In this document: one piece after another, positions 1 through 9,694 of the stretch
Numbering within the stretch: the first letter of the stretch is position 1
Layout: every line of letters begins with the position of its first letter
NCBI RefSeq assembly: GCF_005116715.1
Contig: NZ_SWCI01000007.1
Location: 161,716-225,715 of the forward strand
Length of the DNA: 64,000 bases
Reading direction: 5' to 3'
Source of the DNA: Ferrimonas sediminicola
GTDB lineage: Bacteria; Pseudomonadota; Gammaproteobacteria; Enterobacterales; Shewanellaceae
The notes under the pieces: generated by a model
Told to the model about the DNA's origin: nothing
Seen by the model: only the letters and a program-made list of their open reading frames with translations
Database searches by the model: none
Program-made: the position numbers and the translations under genes

Positions 1-894
1 AACCCAGACAGCAGGCTCACCACATTGCAGTATCTTGGCCTGTGGCGCTCGCTGGAGCAGAGCCTGGCGCCGGGTCAGCTCAGTCAAAGCGTAGCCCAGT
101 TCTGCAGCAGCACCTTCACCGCACCGATGATGGCGGCGCTGTGCTGCCCCACCTTGCTCGATGCCATTCGCCGGGTGGAGCGCTTCAAACCTTTGCTGGG
201 ACCGCAACGGCTTAGGGTGGAGGAGAGCGAGAACCGGGTCACCATTCGCCAGTACTGCGATCCCGACGCGTTGACCCTGCCTAACTCGCTGGTGGTGCTG
301 GAGTGGCACCTGATCCTCAACCTGGCCCAGATGGCCACCAAGGTCGATCCCATAGTGGTCTCCCTGACCCTGCCCGAAGCGTGTCCCGAGGGACGTCAGC
401 TGGCCGACAGCCTGGGACTGGAGCTGACCCTGGGCGAGGGCAATGCCCTGGTGCTGCCTAAGGGGGAGTGTCAGCGGCCGTTCATGACCCTCAACGACGC
501 CATGTGGCAGCATTTCGAACCCGCCCTGCTGGCGCAGATCCGCACTTTGCATGCCCAGGGCGATTTCGCCAGCGAGGTCAAGGCGATCCTGCTGGAGTGC
601 CTGCCGTCAGGGATGGTGGACAAGGAGCGGGTGGCCTCGAGGCTGGGGATCAGCCCCAGCACCCTGAAGCGCCGCCTGGGGGCGGAGAAACGCCCCTTCA
701 AGGAACTGCTGGCCGAGACTCGCAAGGAGTTGGCCTGCCACTATCTGCAGCAGTGCCACCTGTGCCACACCGAGATCAGCCTGTTGCTGGGCTTCGACGA
801 CCCCACTAGCTTCTACCGGGCTTGCCAGCGCTGGTTTGGCCTGACCCCAGAAGGGATCAAGAACAAGCAGGCCGGCATAGTGCCGGCCTGGTAA
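1..894 (+). CDS. AraC-family transcriptional regulator, 5' end cut by the window edge
   Basis: The frame is open from base 1, so the true start lies before the window; the first internal start is a TTG at 25. The C-terminal about 95 residues form an AraC-type double helix-turn-helix: a first helix pair around VASRLGISPSTLKRRL and a second around ISLLLGFDDPTSFYRACQRWFG, which is the usual signature. The N-terminal part looks like the arabinose-binding-type sensor domain found in OruR/ArgR-like regulators, but no ligand can be inferred. It ends 17 bp before the convergent rimO stop. The family call is firm; the target genes are not visible in the window. Confidence 0.85.
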   Translation, partial: NPDSRLTTLQYLGLWRSLEQSLAPGQLSQSVAQFCSSTFTAPMMAALCCPTLLDAIRRVERFKPLLGPQRLRVEESENRVTIRQYCDPDALTLPNSLVVLEWHLILNLAQMATKVDPIVVSLTLPEACPEGRQLADSLGLELTLGEGNALVLPKGECQRPFMTLNDAMWQHFEPALLAQIRTLHAQGDFASEVKAILLECLPSGMVDKERVASRLGISPSTLKRRLGAEKRPFKELLAETRKELACHYLQQCHLCHTEISLLLGFDDPTSFYRACQRWFGLTPEGIKNKQAGIVPAW

Positions 895-910
895 CGCGCG
901 CGGGGCTGGG

Positions 911-2353
911 TTACCCCAGCTCCTCGATCTCGCCATCCTCGTCGCGGACGATGGTGGCGTAGAGGTCGTATTCGTTGGCGAACTCGATGGAGGCCCACAC
1001 CATCTGGCCCATATCCACGTCAAACTCGCCGCCGAGGATCACCTTGCCGTCGATCTCCGGGGCATCGGAGTAGGCACGGGCGACGGCGCCCTCATCGTTG
1101 AGCTCATCGACAATCACCCGCATCTCGGTGCCCACCCGCGCCTGCAGGCGCTCGGCGCTGATGCGGGCCGCCACCGCCATGAAGCGCTGGAAGCGATCCT
1201 CCATCACCTCTTCGGGCACCAGCTCCGCCAGATCGTTGGCGACGGCGCCGTCCACCGGGCTGTACTTGAAGCAGCCGACCCGGTCCAGCTGCGCCTCCTC
1301 CAGCCACTCCAGCAGGATCTGGAAATCCTCTTCGGTTTCTCCGGGGAAGCCGACGATGAAGGTCGAGCGAATCACCAGGTCGGGGCAGATCTGCCGCCAC
1401 TTTTTGATCTGCTCCAGGGTGCGCTCGGCTTTGCCGGGACGCTTCATCGCCTTGAGGATACGCGGGGACGCATGTTGGAAGGGGATATCCAGATAGGGCA
1501 GGATCTTGCCCTCGGCCATCAGCGGAATCACCTCGTCCACATGGGGGTAGGGATAGACGTAGTGCAGCCGCACCCAGATCCCCATCTCCGCCAGTTTCTG
1601 GCACAGTTCGGTCATGCGGGTCTTCACCGGCATGCCATTCCAGAAACCGGTCTTGTGCTTCACATCGACCCCGTAGGCACTGGTGTCCTGGCTGATCACC
1701 AGCAGCTCCTTGACGCCGGCCTCCTTAAGGCGCTTGGCTTCGTCCAGTACTTCGCCGATGGGGCGGCTGACCAGATCGCCGCGCAGGGCAGGGATAATGC
1801 AGAAGGTGCAGCGGTTGTTGCAGCCCTCGGAGATCTTCAGATAGGCGTAGTGACGGGGCGTCAGCTTGACGCCGTGATCCGGGATCAGCGAGGTCAGGGG
1901 GTCGTGTTGTGGCTTGGGCAGGTGCTGGTGGACCTGTTCCAGCACCATCTCGTAGGCATGGGGGCCGGTGATCCCCAGCACCTTGGGGTGCACCTGGCGA
2001 ATCTCATCCTCTTTGGCGCCCAGGCAGCCGGTCACCAGCACCTTACCGTTCTCGCTCAGTGCCTCGCCGATGGTGTCCAGGGACTCCTGCACGGCGCTGT
2101 CGATAAAGCCGCAGGTGTTGACGATCACCAGGTCGGCGCCCTGGTAGGTGTTGACCACGTCGTAGCCTTCGGTGCGCAGCTGGGTAAGGATGCGCTCGCT
2201 GTCCACCAGGTTCTTGGGGCACCCCAGGGAGACGAAGCCGATGCGACTGCCGCTGCCCTGGCCCATGGCCGGAGCCACCTTGGTGGCGTGGGTGGTGCTG
2301 GGCTGCTCAGCCTTGGGCTGATCACTGCCGGGAACGAAGGTTTCGACGGTCAT
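911..2353 (-). CDS. rimO: Ribosomal protein uS12 (S12) methylthiotransferase RimO
   Basis: This radical SAM enzyme adds a methylthio group to the conserved aspartate of ribosomal protein S12. The 480-residue product has a UPF0004 domain with three cluster cysteines (about C45, C81, C110), the radical SAM motif CNNRCTFC at about 178-185, and a C-terminal TRAM domain. The start is the ATG at 2353, preceded by AAAGGA; the frame stays open another 75 codons upstream, but that part is unlike the family. About 35 extra residues precede the first conserved motif ([12 protein letters not shown]), as is common in gammaproteobacterial RimO. It appears to be transcribed alone. Confidence 0.96.
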   Translation of the reverse strand: MTVETFVPGSDQPKAEQPSTTHATKVAPAMGQGSGSRIGFVSLGCPKNLVDSERILTQLRTEGYDVVNTYQGADLVIVNTCGFIDSAVQESLDTIGEALSENGKVLVTGCLGAKEDEIRQVHPKVLGITGPHAYEMVLEQVHQHLPKPQHDPLTSLIPDHGVKLTPRHYAYLKISEGCNNRCTFCIIPALRGDLVSRPIGEVLDEAKRLKEAGVKELLVISQDTSAYGVDVKHKTGFWNGMPVKTRMTELCQKLAEMGIWVRLHYVYPYPHVDEVIPLMAEGKILPYLDIPFQHASPRILKAMKRPGKAERTLEQIKKWRQICPDLVIRSTFIVGFPGETEEDFQILLEWLEEAQLDRVGCFKYSPVDGAVANDLAELVPEEVMEDRFQRFMAVAARISAERLQARVGTEMRVIVDELNDEGAVARAYSDAPEIDGKVILGGEFDVDMGQMVWASIEFANEYDLYATIVRDEDGEIEELG

Positions 2354-2454
2354 AGAGTCCTTTTTCTGTTCGCTGCTGGAATAAAGAGCGCGGATTATAC
2401 CTGAGTCCGGACGATTGTGCATGGCGAAAAAGTGACCGGTTCGGGCTGGGCGAT

Positions 2455-3384
2455 TCACTCGGTATCGGAGCGGGGACCATCCCGGCCGGGTTGGGCCGGC
2501 GAACCTTGCTCTGCCCACTGCAGGAAGGTGCGCGCCACCGGCGACAGGGGGTGGCCCTTGTGGTAGGCCAGGGACCACTGTGACGGTATCGGCAATCCCT
2601 CGACCGGCAAGATGGTCAGTCCGGTGTCGGCGCCGAACGCCAGGGTGTGTCTGGAGAGGATGGAGACCCCCAGGCCGGACATGACGGAGTGGCGGATGGC
2701 TTCGTTGCTCTCCACCGTCATCCGCACATTGAGTTTGATGCCGCGCCGCTTCAGGAACTTCTCCAGAGCATAGCGGGTACCCGATCCCTGCTCGCGGATC
2801 AGGAAGGGTGCCTGGGCGAACTCCTTCAGGGTCAGCCGCCGACGGCTGGCCCAGGGGTGGTCGCTGGCGGCGATGGCCACTAACGGATTGTCCAGGAAGG
2901 GGTGCAGGGTCAGCGGGGCGTCCTCTGGCGGATGGCTGAAGACGTAGAGATCGTCCTGCCCCTGGGAGAGGCGGTCAATCATCTGCTGGCGGTTGCCGAC
3001 CTTGAAGTCGATCTCGATCAGTGGGTGACGCTCGCAGAAGTCCCCCAGCAGATGAGGAATAAAGTACTTGGCGGTGGTCACCACTCCCAGGCGCAGGGTG
3101 CCACGCTTCAGTCCCCTGAGGTCGTCCAGATCCATCTGCAGCCGCTCCAGGCTGCCCACCACCTCCCGCGCTGCCTGAACCGTTCGCTCCCCGGCGTCGG
3201 TGAGCCGAAGCCGTCGGCCAATCTGGTGGTAGAGGGGGAGGCCCACCAGGTCGGTGAGTTTCTTCAGCTGCATGGAGACCGTGGGCTGGGTCAGGTGCAG
3301 GTGTTCTGCCGCCGCGCTGACCGATCCGGCCTCCTGCAGGGCCAGGAGGATCTCCAGTTGGCGCAGGGTGGCTCTGATGCTCAT
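2455..3384 (-). CDS. LysR-family regulator, probably of the divergent permease-purEK set
   Basis: The N-terminal winged helix-turn-helix ([20 protein letters not shown], then [14 protein letters not shown]) is followed by a LysR substrate-binding domain that resembles CbbR/CysB-type effector domains. The ATG at 3384 is chosen because GAGAAA precedes it; an in-frame ATG at 3396 would add four residues. It is divergent from the small membrane protein and SbtA-like permease genes, with about 110 bp between, the classic arrangement for a LysR regulator and its target. Control of bicarbonate uptake in response to carbon status is an inference from the neighbour. The effector is unknown. Confidence 0.88.
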   Translation of the reverse strand: MSIRATLRQLEILLALQEAGSVSAAAEHLHLTQPTVSMQLKKLTDLVGLPLYHQIGRRLRLTDAGERTVQAAREVVGSLERLQMDLDDLRGLKRGTLRLGVVTTAKYFIPHLLGDFCERHPLIEIDFKVGNRQQMIDRLSQGQDDLYVFSHPPEDAPLTLHPFLDNPLVAIAASDHPWASRRRLTLKEFAQAPFLIREQGSGTRYALEKFLKRRGIKLNVRMTVESNEAIRHSVMSGLGVSILSRHTLAFGADTGLTILPVEGLPIPSQWSLAYHKGHPLSPVARTFLQWAEQGSPAQPGRDGPRSDTE

Positions 3385-3396
3385 CGGATTTCTCAT

Positions 3397-3412
3397 ATAG
3401 ATAAACGTCTAT
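3397..3412. promoter_or_regulatory. Inverted repeat in the LysR/permease intergenic region, possible operator
   Basis: ATAGATAAACGTCTAT is a perfect inverted repeat (ATAGA-N6-TCTAT) placed just before the LysR start and facing the divergent operon. Size and position fit a LysR autoregulatory site. No binding data can be inferred from one copy. Confidence 0.4.
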
Positions 3413-3493
3413 GCAATATAAATGAAAATTCGATTTAACTCTATCTGTTTGGCGCGGCACACTGGCGCCGTTGCTGGAGTTAAGGAGAATCCC

Positions 3494-3673
3494 ATGAATG
3501 TCCCGAAAGCGGTGTTTGAGTTGATGGTAGGCCTGTCGATACTGATCGGCGGGGTGACCGGGGCCGTCAATGGCGTGGTGGGCTGGGGGCTGGCGGTCAC
3601 CGGGACCCTGTTGCTGACGGCGACTCTGGTTGCCCATGCCCGGACTCTGCCCCTGCGAGCCGGGGCCCGCTGA
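3494..3673 (+). CDS. Small membrane protein (59 aa) encoded with the SbtA-like permease
   Basis: The ATG at 3494 follows a good ribosome binding site (AAGGAG, spacing 7). The product is 59 residues with two hydrophobic stretches, about 8-25 and 29-47, separated by a short Gly/Asn turn, so it is probably a two-helix hairpin, and it ends in a basic tail (ARTLPLRAGAR). Its stop lies 2 bp before the permease start, so translation of the two is probably coupled. It is not the soluble PII-like SbtB that accompanies cyanobacterial SbtA. I do not recognise the family; a permease subunit or regulator is an inference from position only. Confidence 0.7.
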   Translation: MNVPKAVFELMVGLSILIGGVTGAVNGVVGWGLAVTGTLLLTATLVAHARTLPLRAGAR

Positions 3674-3675
3674 CC

Positions 3676-4617
3676 ATGGAGCTGGATATCGTAGTCGCCT
3701 TCTTCCTGTTCGGCGCCCTGGCTCAGCTGCTCCGGGCGGAACTGACGCTGCCCGACGGCTTGTACCAGAGCCTGGTGATCCTGTTGCTGCTGGCCATTGG
3801 CCTCAAGGGCGGCGTCGCCCTGTCGGAACACCTGACTCTGACCCTGGTGGCGCAGGGCGGCGCCATCGTGCTGATGGGGATCATAATGCCGCTGCTGGCG
3901 GTGCCGATCCTGTCCACCATCGGACGCTTCTCACGCGTTACCACCGCCACTATTGCGGCCCACTACGGATCCGTCAGCGTGGCCACCTATGCGGTCGCCG
4001 TCGCCTTCCTCGAGAGCCGGCAGATCCCCTACGAACCCTATTTTCCCCTGTTCGTTGCCCTGCTCGAGGTGCCGGCCATTGCCGTTGGCCTGTGGCTGGC
4101 CCAAGGGCGAGGCACGTTCTCCTCCGGAAAGGTCAGGCGCCATCAGTTGGTGCGAGAGCTGTTGCTCAACCAGGGGATGGTGCTGCTGATGGGCGGATTG
4201 CTTATCGGCTGGTGGGCCGGGGAGCGTACCGAACGGATCATGCCGCTGTTCGGCGATCTGTTTCATGGGGTGCTGGCGCTGTTCCTTCTGGCCATGGGCC
4301 AGAAGGCGGCGCAGCGGTGGCGCACCCTCGGCAGCGACGCCAGCTTCCTGGCCAGTTTCGGTGTGGCCATGCCGCTGCTGGGCGCCCTGTTGGGCAGCGC
4401 CTTGGCACTGATGCTGGGGTTGAGTGCCGGTGGCACCCTGTTGCTGGCGGTGTTGGCGGCGAGCGCCTCCTACATCGCGGTGCCCGCGGCCTTCTCGGTA
4501 GCCATGCCCAAGGCGGATCTCGGTCCCGCCATCACCGCCTCTCTGGGGGTGACCTTTCCCTTCAACGTGCTGGTGGGGATTCCCCTCTACAGTGCGTTGA
4601 TCCAAACCTATCTCTAG
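3676..4617 (+). CDS. SbtA-type (Sbt_1/DUF897) sodium-dependent bicarbonate permease
   Basis: The 313-residue integral membrane protein has about ten hydrophobic segments in two similar halves, and resembles the SbtA/DUF897 family of putative sodium/bicarbonate symporters. Family-like stretches include IGLKGGVALSEH in the first half, HYGSVSVATYAVA, and ASYIAVPAAFSVAMPKADLGPAITASLGVTFPFN in the second. Length agrees with non-cyanobacterial members. It lies between the small membrane protein gene (2-bp gap) and purE (18-bp gap). PurK, encoded next, uses bicarbonate as substrate, so supplying purine synthesis is a reasonable inference. Substrate specificity is not proven by sequence. Confidence 0.85.
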   Translation: MELDIVVAFFLFGALAQLLRAELTLPDGLYQSLVILLLLAIGLKGGVALSEHLTLTLVAQGGAIVLMGIIMPLLAVPILSTIGRFSRVTTATIAAHYGSVSVATYAVAVAFLESRQIPYEPYFPLFVALLEVPAIAVGLWLAQGRGTFSSGKVRRHQLVRELLLNQGMVLLMGGLLIGWWAGERTERIMPLFGDLFHGVLALFLLAMGQKAAQRWRTLGSDASFLASFGVAMPLLGALLGSALALMLGLSAGGTLLLAVLAASASYIAVPAAFSVAMPKADLGPAITASLGVTFPFNVLVGIPLYSALIQTYL

Positions 4618-4635
4618 ATTGCACAAGGAGTTGTT

Positions 4636-5115
4636 ATGTCACAGGCTCAAGTGAGCATCATCATGGGTTCCCAGTCTGACTGGACCGCCATGGAGGACGC
4701 CCTGGCCCCGCTGGAGACCCTGGGGATCGCCTATGAGACCCGGGTGGTGTCGGCCCACCGCACTCCGGATCGGCTGTACCGATTCTGCCAGGAGGCCCAT
4801 CTGCGCGGGATCCGGGTGATCATCGCCGGAGCTGGGGGATCGGCCCACCTGGCGGGGATGGTGGCGGCCATTACCCATCTGCCGGTGGTGGCGGTGCCGG
4901 TGAGCAGCCGGGATCTCAAGGGGATGGACAGCCTGATGTCCATGGTGCAGATGCCCCGGGGGGTGGCGGTGGCCTGCCAGGGGATAGGCAACGCCTTCAA
5001 CGCCGGACTGATGGCCGCCCAGATGCTGGCCCTGTCCGACCCCGAGCTGACCCGGCGGCTGATCGATTGGCGCCACAGCCAGAGTCAGGCGGTGGTCGAG
5101 GAGGTGCGGGGGTGA
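4636..5115 (+). CDS. purE: N5-carboxyaminoimidazole ribonucleotide mutase PurE
   Basis: Class I PurE moves the carboxyl group of N5-CAIR to carbon 4, giving CAIR in purine synthesis. The 159-residue product carries the family landmarks MGSQSDW, VSAHRTPDRL, IAGAGGSAHLAGM and the SLMSMVQMPRGV loop. The usual AAHLPG stretch reads SAHLAG here, a mild departure. The ATG at 4636 has AAGGAG 5' of it. Its stop overlaps the purK GTG start (GTGA), indicating translational coupling, and the gene follows the bicarbonate permease by 18 bp. Confidence 0.95.
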   Translation: MSQAQVSIIMGSQSDWTAMEDALAPLETLGIAYETRVVSAHRTPDRLYRFCQEAHLRGIRVIIAGAGGSAHLAGMVAAITHLPVVAVPVSSRDLKGMDSLMSMVQMPRGVAVACQGIGNAFNAGLMAAQMLALSDPELTRRLIDWRHSQSQAVVEEVRG

Positions 5116-6242
5116 GGGTTGCCATCATAGGGTGTGGTCAGCTGGCGAGAATGCTGGCCCTGGCCGGCATCGCCCGGGGGCTGGAGTTCAGTTTCCTGGC
5201 GATGGAGGGGGAGGAGTGCACCCCGGTGCAGGGATTGGGGCCTGTGGTGCGATTCGGCGAGGGCCGCGATCTGAGCCGGCTGTATGCCGAACTGGGTGAG
5301 CCTCAGGTGATGACAGTGGAGCGGGAACAGCTGCCCCTGTCTCTGCTCCGCGCCCTGGACCGGTTGGCGCCGGTCCACCCCTCGCCGGACGCAGTGGCAA
5401 TCTGCCAACATCGCCGGAAAGAGAAGTCGTTTCTGGGGGGGCTGGGATTGCCGACGGCTCCCTGGCGCCTGGTGGATGCCGACACCGATCTGATGGCGTT
5501 GGCTGGCGAGCTAGGCTGGCCCCTGTTTGTGAAAAGCTGTGAGCAGGGCTACGACGGCAAGAACCAGTGGTGCTTGACTGAGCACAGTACCGCCACGCCA
5601 CCCTTGCCCGCCGGTAATGCCTACATCGCCGAGGGCGTCATCCGCTTCGATCGCGAACTCTCCCTGGTCGCCGTTCGGGGCCGAGACGGGCAGATGGCGT
5701 ACTACCCGCTGACCGAGAACCGGCACCACCAAGGAATCCTGCACTGTTCGGTCGCCCCGGCCCCCGCCCTTTCGCCGGGATTGCAAGGGGTGGCGCAGGA
5801 GATGGCGACGACCCTGATGACGGCGATGGGGTACGTTGGGGTGTTGACCCTTGAGCTGTTCCAGGTAGGAAATCGGCTTATCATCAACGAGCTGGCCCCC
5901 AGAGTACACAACAGTGGTCACTGGACTCAGGATGGCAGCCAGACCTGTCAGTTCGACAACCATCTGAGGGCCATCACCGGTGCCGCCCTGGGCAGCACCA
6001 GTACCAGGGGTGGCGGGGCCAGTGCCATGATCAACCTGCTGGGGATGGCGTCGCCGCAGTCGTTGCCGAGCGCCAACACCCGGCTGCACTGGTACCACAA
6101 GCCGGTTCGGCCGGGCCGGAAGCAGGGGCACATCAACCTGGTGGGGGCGGATCGGGCCCAGGTGGAGGGAGAGATGACTCGATTGCTGAAACGGCTCTAC
6201 CCCGGGATCCACCGCCGCCTGCAGCAGCCGGTGGCCCCCTAA
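5112..6242 (+). CDS. purK: N5-carboxyaminoimidazole ribonucleotide synthase PurK
   Basis: This ATP-grasp enzyme makes N5-CAIR from AIR, ATP and bicarbonate. I start it at the GTG at 5112, which overlaps the purE stop and gives 376 residues beginning VRVAIIGCGQLARM, the expected PurK N-terminus; an upstream in-frame ATG would lie inside purE. Visible motifs are the nucleotide-binding loop around EQGYDGKNQW and the signature NELAPRVHNSGHWT. The order permease-purE-purK puts a possible bicarbonate supplier in the same transcription unit as the bicarbonate user. Confidence 0.95.
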   Translation: MRVAIIGCGQLARMLALAGIARGLEFSFLAMEGEECTPVQGLGPVVRFGEGRDLSRLYAELGEPQVMTVEREQLPLSLLRALDRLAPVHPSPDAVAICQHRRKEKSFLGGLGLPTAPWRLVDADTDLMALAGELGWPLFVKSCEQGYDGKNQWCLTEHSTATPPLPAGNAYIAEGVIRFDRELSLVAVRGRDGQMAYYPLTENRHHQGILHCSVAPAPALSPGLQGVAQEMATTLMTAMGYVGVLTLELFQVGNRLIINELAPRVHNSGHWTQDGSQTCQFDNHLRAITGAALGSTSTRGGGASAMINLLGMASPQSLPSANTRLHWYHKPVRPGRKQGHINLVGADRAQVEGEMTRLLKRLYPGIHRRLQQPVAP

Positions 6243-6368
6243 AGGGGCGGGGCCCACCGGTTTGCCTAAACCTTGGACAAGGCGTAATACTGTAGAGGGA
6301 GAAAGGCGGGTGAGAGAAAGCTTTGACACGCCTTTTCAGGGAGATAACTGACGCCGGGAGGGCGCATT

Positions 6369-7811
6369 ATGACAATGACCCTGACCTTTCTGGGCGCGGC
6401 CGGTGAAGTGACCGGCTCCTGCCATCTGCTGACTCTGGGGCACCACCGGGTACTGCTCGACTGCGGACTGATTCAGGGCAGTCGACAGGCCGAGGCGCGC
6501 AACCGGGAACCCTTCGACTTCGATCCTGGCGCCATCGATGCGGTGATACTGAGCCATGCCCATATCGATCACTCCGGCCGGCTGCCGCTGCTGGTGAAGC
6601 AGGGGTTTACCGGGCCGGTGTACACCCACAACGCCACCGCCGAGCTGTGTGACATCATGCTCAGGGATGCGGCGATGCTGCAGCGCCGTGATGCAGAGCG
6701 ACTGAACAAGAAGCTGGAGGCCAAAGGGGAACCGCCAGTGGAGCCGCTGTTTACCGAGGAGGATGTGGATGCCCTGATGGGGTCGATGGTTCCCCTCGAG
6801 TACGGTCAGTTGCAGCAGGTGGTGCCCGGGTTGCGTCTGGTGCTGGAGGACGCCGGCCACATCCTGGGGTCGGCCATCGTCCAGTTGTGGCTCGAGCTGG
6901 GGGAGTGGCGGAAGAAATTGGTCTACAGCGGCGATCTCGGGCGCAAGGGGATGCCGGTGATCCAGGACCCCAGCTACATCGACAGCGCCGACCTGGTGGT
7001 GATGGAGAGCACCTACGGGGACCGGCTGCACCGCAGCCTGCCTGAGACCCTGGAGGAGCTGAAGGGGATCTTTGCCCGGGCCATCGAGACCGCCACGGGC
7101 AACATTCTGATCCCCGCCTTTTCCGTAGGCCGGGCCCAGGAGCTGCTCTACCTGCTCCACCTTAACGCCAGGGAGTGGGGCCTGGAGCGCTGGCGGGTCT
7201 ACCTGGACAGTCCGATGGCCACCGAGGCGACCCGGGTCTATGTGCGTCATTTCCGCCTGTGCGACGATGAGTTCAGGGCCTTTACTCGTCAGCATCCTGG
7301 CCGCCACCCGCTGTTGTCCAACATCGAGTTTATTCAGACCACCGAGGAGTCCATGGCATTGAACGAGGTGGACCGGGGGATGATCATCATCGCCGGCAGC
7401 GGCATGTGCACCGGCGGTCGTATCCGCTGCCACCTGGAGCACAACCTGTGGCGCAAGGAGGCGGATGTGATCATCTGTGGCTACCAGGCCAAGGGGACGC
7501 CGGGGCGGGCGCTGGTGGATGGCGCCCAGAGCCTGAAGATCGCCGGAAAACCGATCGAGGTTCGGGCCAGGATCCACACCCTGGGGGGCCTCTCGGCCCA
7601 TGCTGACCGCGATGAGATGACCGACTGGTACCGTCATATCAGCGGTACTCCGCCGGTGGTGCTGGTCCATGGTGAGCCGGAGGCACAACAGAGCTTTGCC
7701 GAGCACCTGTCCCAATACAGCCGTCATCTGGTGGTGGCCCAGCGTCACGACTGCGTCGATCTGACCGCCCTACCGGAACTGGTGTGGTTGGGACCGGCGA
7801 AGGATGATTAA
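6369..7811 (+). CDS. Beta-CASP metallo-beta-lactamase-fold RNA hydrolase
   Basis: The 480-residue protein has the zinc-binding HAHIDHSG motif (H63, H65, D67, H68), the beta-CASP domain with GNILIPAFSVGRAQELLYLL, and the C-terminal RNA-specificity region with a last histidine motif around LGGLSAHADRDEM. It belongs to the CPSF73/YsxI-like branch that is widespread in bacteria and may act as an endo- or exonuclease. The ATG at 6369 starts the conserved TLTFLGAAGEVTGSCH strand. It stands alone, about 125 bp after purK. The physiological RNA substrate is unknown. Confidence 0.92.
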   Translation: MTMTLTFLGAAGEVTGSCHLLTLGHHRVLLDCGLIQGSRQAEARNREPFDFDPGAIDAVILSHAHIDHSGRLPLLVKQGFTGPVYTHNATAELCDIMLRDAAMLQRRDAERLNKKLEAKGEPPVEPLFTEEDVDALMGSMVPLEYGQLQQVVPGLRLVLEDAGHILGSAIVQLWLELGEWRKKLVYSGDLGRKGMPVIQDPSYIDSADLVVMESTYGDRLHRSLPETLEELKGIFARAIETATGNILIPAFSVGRAQELLYLLHLNAREWGLERWRVYLDSPMATEATRVYVRHFRLCDDEFRAFTRQHPGRHPLLSNIEFIQTTEESMALNEVDRGMIIIAGSGMCTGGRIRCHLEHNLWRKEADVIICGYQAKGTPGRALVDGAQSLKIAGKPIEVRARIHTLGGLSAHADRDEMTDWYRHISGTPPVVLVHGEPEAQQSFAEHLSQYSRHLVVAQRHDCVDLTALPELVWLGPAKDD

Positions 7812-8135
7812 ACCCTGGTCGTGTGAACCTCATTTCGGAATTCTCGATTCAAGCCCCAGGTGTCACAGGTCGATAACAGGGCCATAGGGGACGGCGCGCG
7901 ATCGATCTGGCTGTAGTGATACTAAACCGAGTTAAGCAGTTGTGCTTTTATTACAGTCATGGCCATATTCACCCCCAAAAAAATGGATGGCGCCCCCAAA
8001 AATGCCGCTGTTTATGTGATCAAAACTACTGAAACGTAAATTGCATAAACTTTAGTATTGCTCAGCGGCTGCGGGAAAATACAAAAGCAAGCGCCAAAAA
8101 TGTTAACGCCAATGTAAGAGCGTATGAGGGGTCAC
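7812..8135 (+). other. AT-richer leader upstream of the chemoreceptor
   Basis: No gene is seen in these 324 bases. The second half is distinctly richer in A and T than its surroundings and contains TTATGTGATCAAAACT near 8014, which resembles a CRP half site, so it probably holds the promoter of the chemoreceptor. No clear -35/-10 pair could be chosen. Confidence 0.4.
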
Positions 8136-9590
8136 ATGAGAGAAGTAGAGTTCAGAACCATAGACAGGTTGTTTATCAAACTGACGCTGAACGAGAAGTT
8201 TTGGATACTGTTCCTGATGGCCGCCCTGGCGGTGATGGGGGTGGCCACAAAGGGATACCTGGAGGTCAGCCAGATGGCCGAGCAACGGAGCCTGGCACAG
8301 GCCCAGGGGCGGTTGTCGGCGGCGGTCGAGGCCGTCGACGCCCTCGAGGGGGAGGCCCGCGATCAGGTGGCCCGGGCCCTGGGACTGAAGCTGACCGTCC
8401 CGGGCGGTGAACCCCGTCGCCATGAGAACCGCATCATCCTCAGTGCCCCCCTGGCTGCCGGAGGCCAGGGTGAACTCAGCATGGCGATCCCCGCCGAAGA
8501 GGCGGCAACCAAGTCTGATGCCCTCACCCGCGTTGGCCTCGCCTCGCTGCTGCTGCTGCCCATCGCCCTGTTCTCCTACTGGCTGGCCACCTTCCTGGGC
8601 GGAGCGCTGTGGGTGAAGCACCAGGCGATCCAGCGTATCGCCGACGGCGATTTGACCTCTCGGCTTGGGTTCCATGTGGGCCGTGAGGAGTTTGGCATCA
8701 TCGGTCATCAGTTGGACCGCACCATGGACACCCTGAGTGAACTGGTCAGTACGGTGCAGCACAGCTCCGCCACCCTCAACCAGAGCGCCTCGGTATTCAG
8801 TGCCGACAGCCGCAACAGCCAGGAGCAGATCACCTCTCAGTACGGCTCACTGGACTCTGTGGCCACCGCCATGGAGGAGATGAGCGCCACCGCCAAGGAT
8901 ATTGCCAATCTGGCACAGCAGACCTCCGAGCGCCTGGAGCAGGATGGCCATAAGGTGGCCCAGAGCAACGACAAGGTGCAGAACGCCATCATCGAGACCA
9001 ATGAACTGGCGGACAAGACCGATGCCGCCTCGGTAACGGTGAACAACCTGACCGCCAAGGCCACCGAGATCAATGAGGTGATCACCACCATCAACGCCAT
9101 CAGCGAGCAGACCAACCTGCTGGCCCTGAACGCCGCCATCGAGGCCGCCCGGGCCGGAGAGCAGGGCCGAGGCTTTGCGGTGGTGGCCGATGAGGTGCGT
9201 ACCCTGGCCAGTCGCACCCAGCAGGCCACCGTCGAGATCCAGACCATGATCGACAACCTGCAGACCGAGACCCGCGGCATCTCGGAGATCACCTCCCACA
9301 CTCTGAAGCAGGCGCACCACAGCCGGGAGCTGATCAGCGAGATAGGCCAGGATGTGAACGCCATCGCCGATTCAGCCCGGCAGGTGATGGAGATGAGCGC
9401 CCAGATTGTGGCGGCGGTGGAGCAGCAGACGGCGGCGGCCAACGACATCGCTTCCGAGCTGTACGACATCCGCGGCCAATCCAACGCCATCCGTACCAGC
9501 GCCGAGCAGTCGGCGGTGAGCGTCAGCGAACTGGCGGAGAGCTCGCTGCAGCTGGGGGAGATCCTGAAGAAGTACCGCACCCAGGCTTAA
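8136..9590 (+). CDS. Methyl-accepting chemotaxis protein with short periplasmic domain
   Basis: The 484-residue receptor has a first membrane helix at about 20-40, a short periplasmic domain of roughly 90 residues, a second helix at about 130-155, a HAMP domain, and a long coiled-coil signalling domain with the hairpin-tip motif [33 protein letters not shown] prefer the ATG at 8136, which follows AGGGG, over the ATG at 8124. No C-terminal CheR-binding pentapeptide is present (it ends KKYRTQA). The periplasmic domain is too short and diverged to predict a ligand. Confidence 0.93.
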   Translation: MREVEFRTIDRLFIKLTLNEKFWILFLMAALAVMGVATKGYLEVSQMAEQRSLAQAQGRLSAAVEAVDALEGEARDQVARALGLKLTVPGGEPRRHENRIILSAPLAAGGQGELSMAIPAEEAATKSDALTRVGLASLLLLPIALFSYWLATFLGGALWVKHQAIQRIADGDLTSRLGFHVGREEFGIIGHQLDRTMDTLSELVSTVQHSSATLNQSASVFSADSRNSQEQITSQYGSLDSVATAMEEMSATAKDIANLAQQTSERLEQDGHKVAQSNDKVQNAIIETNELADKTDAASVTVNNLTAKATEINEVITTINAISEQTNLLALNAAIEAARAGEQGRGFAVVADEVRTLASRTQQATVEIQTMIDNLQTETRGISEITSHTLKQAHHSRELISEIGQDVNAIADSARQVMEMSAQIVAAVEQQTAAANDIASELYDIRGQSNAIRTSAEQSAVSVSELAESSLQLGEILKKYRTQA

Positions 9591-9607
9591 CTGGCTGGGA
9601 GGACAGC

Positions 9608-9631
9608 GGGGAGCCTTGGCTCCCCTTTTTT
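9608..9631 (+). terminator. Rho-independent terminator after the chemoreceptor
   Basis: An 8-bp perfect stem, GGGGAGCC/GGCTCCCC with a TT loop, is followed directly by six T. Confidence 0.9.
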
Positions 9632-9694
9632 GTGCTTGTGTCACGCCGGCCCAGGGGATACCCTGCGGGCAGACAAGCCATATGAGAGACCGAC

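Noticed and set aside
1472..2404. Long open frame (310 codons) opposite rimO
   Set aside because: It is antisense to a certain gene, with no ribosome binding site and low-complexity His/Gly/Val composition caused by GC-rich codon positions.
6336..7748. 470-codon frame opposite the beta-CASP gene
   Set aside because: It is the shadow of a well-supported gene, with no family features.
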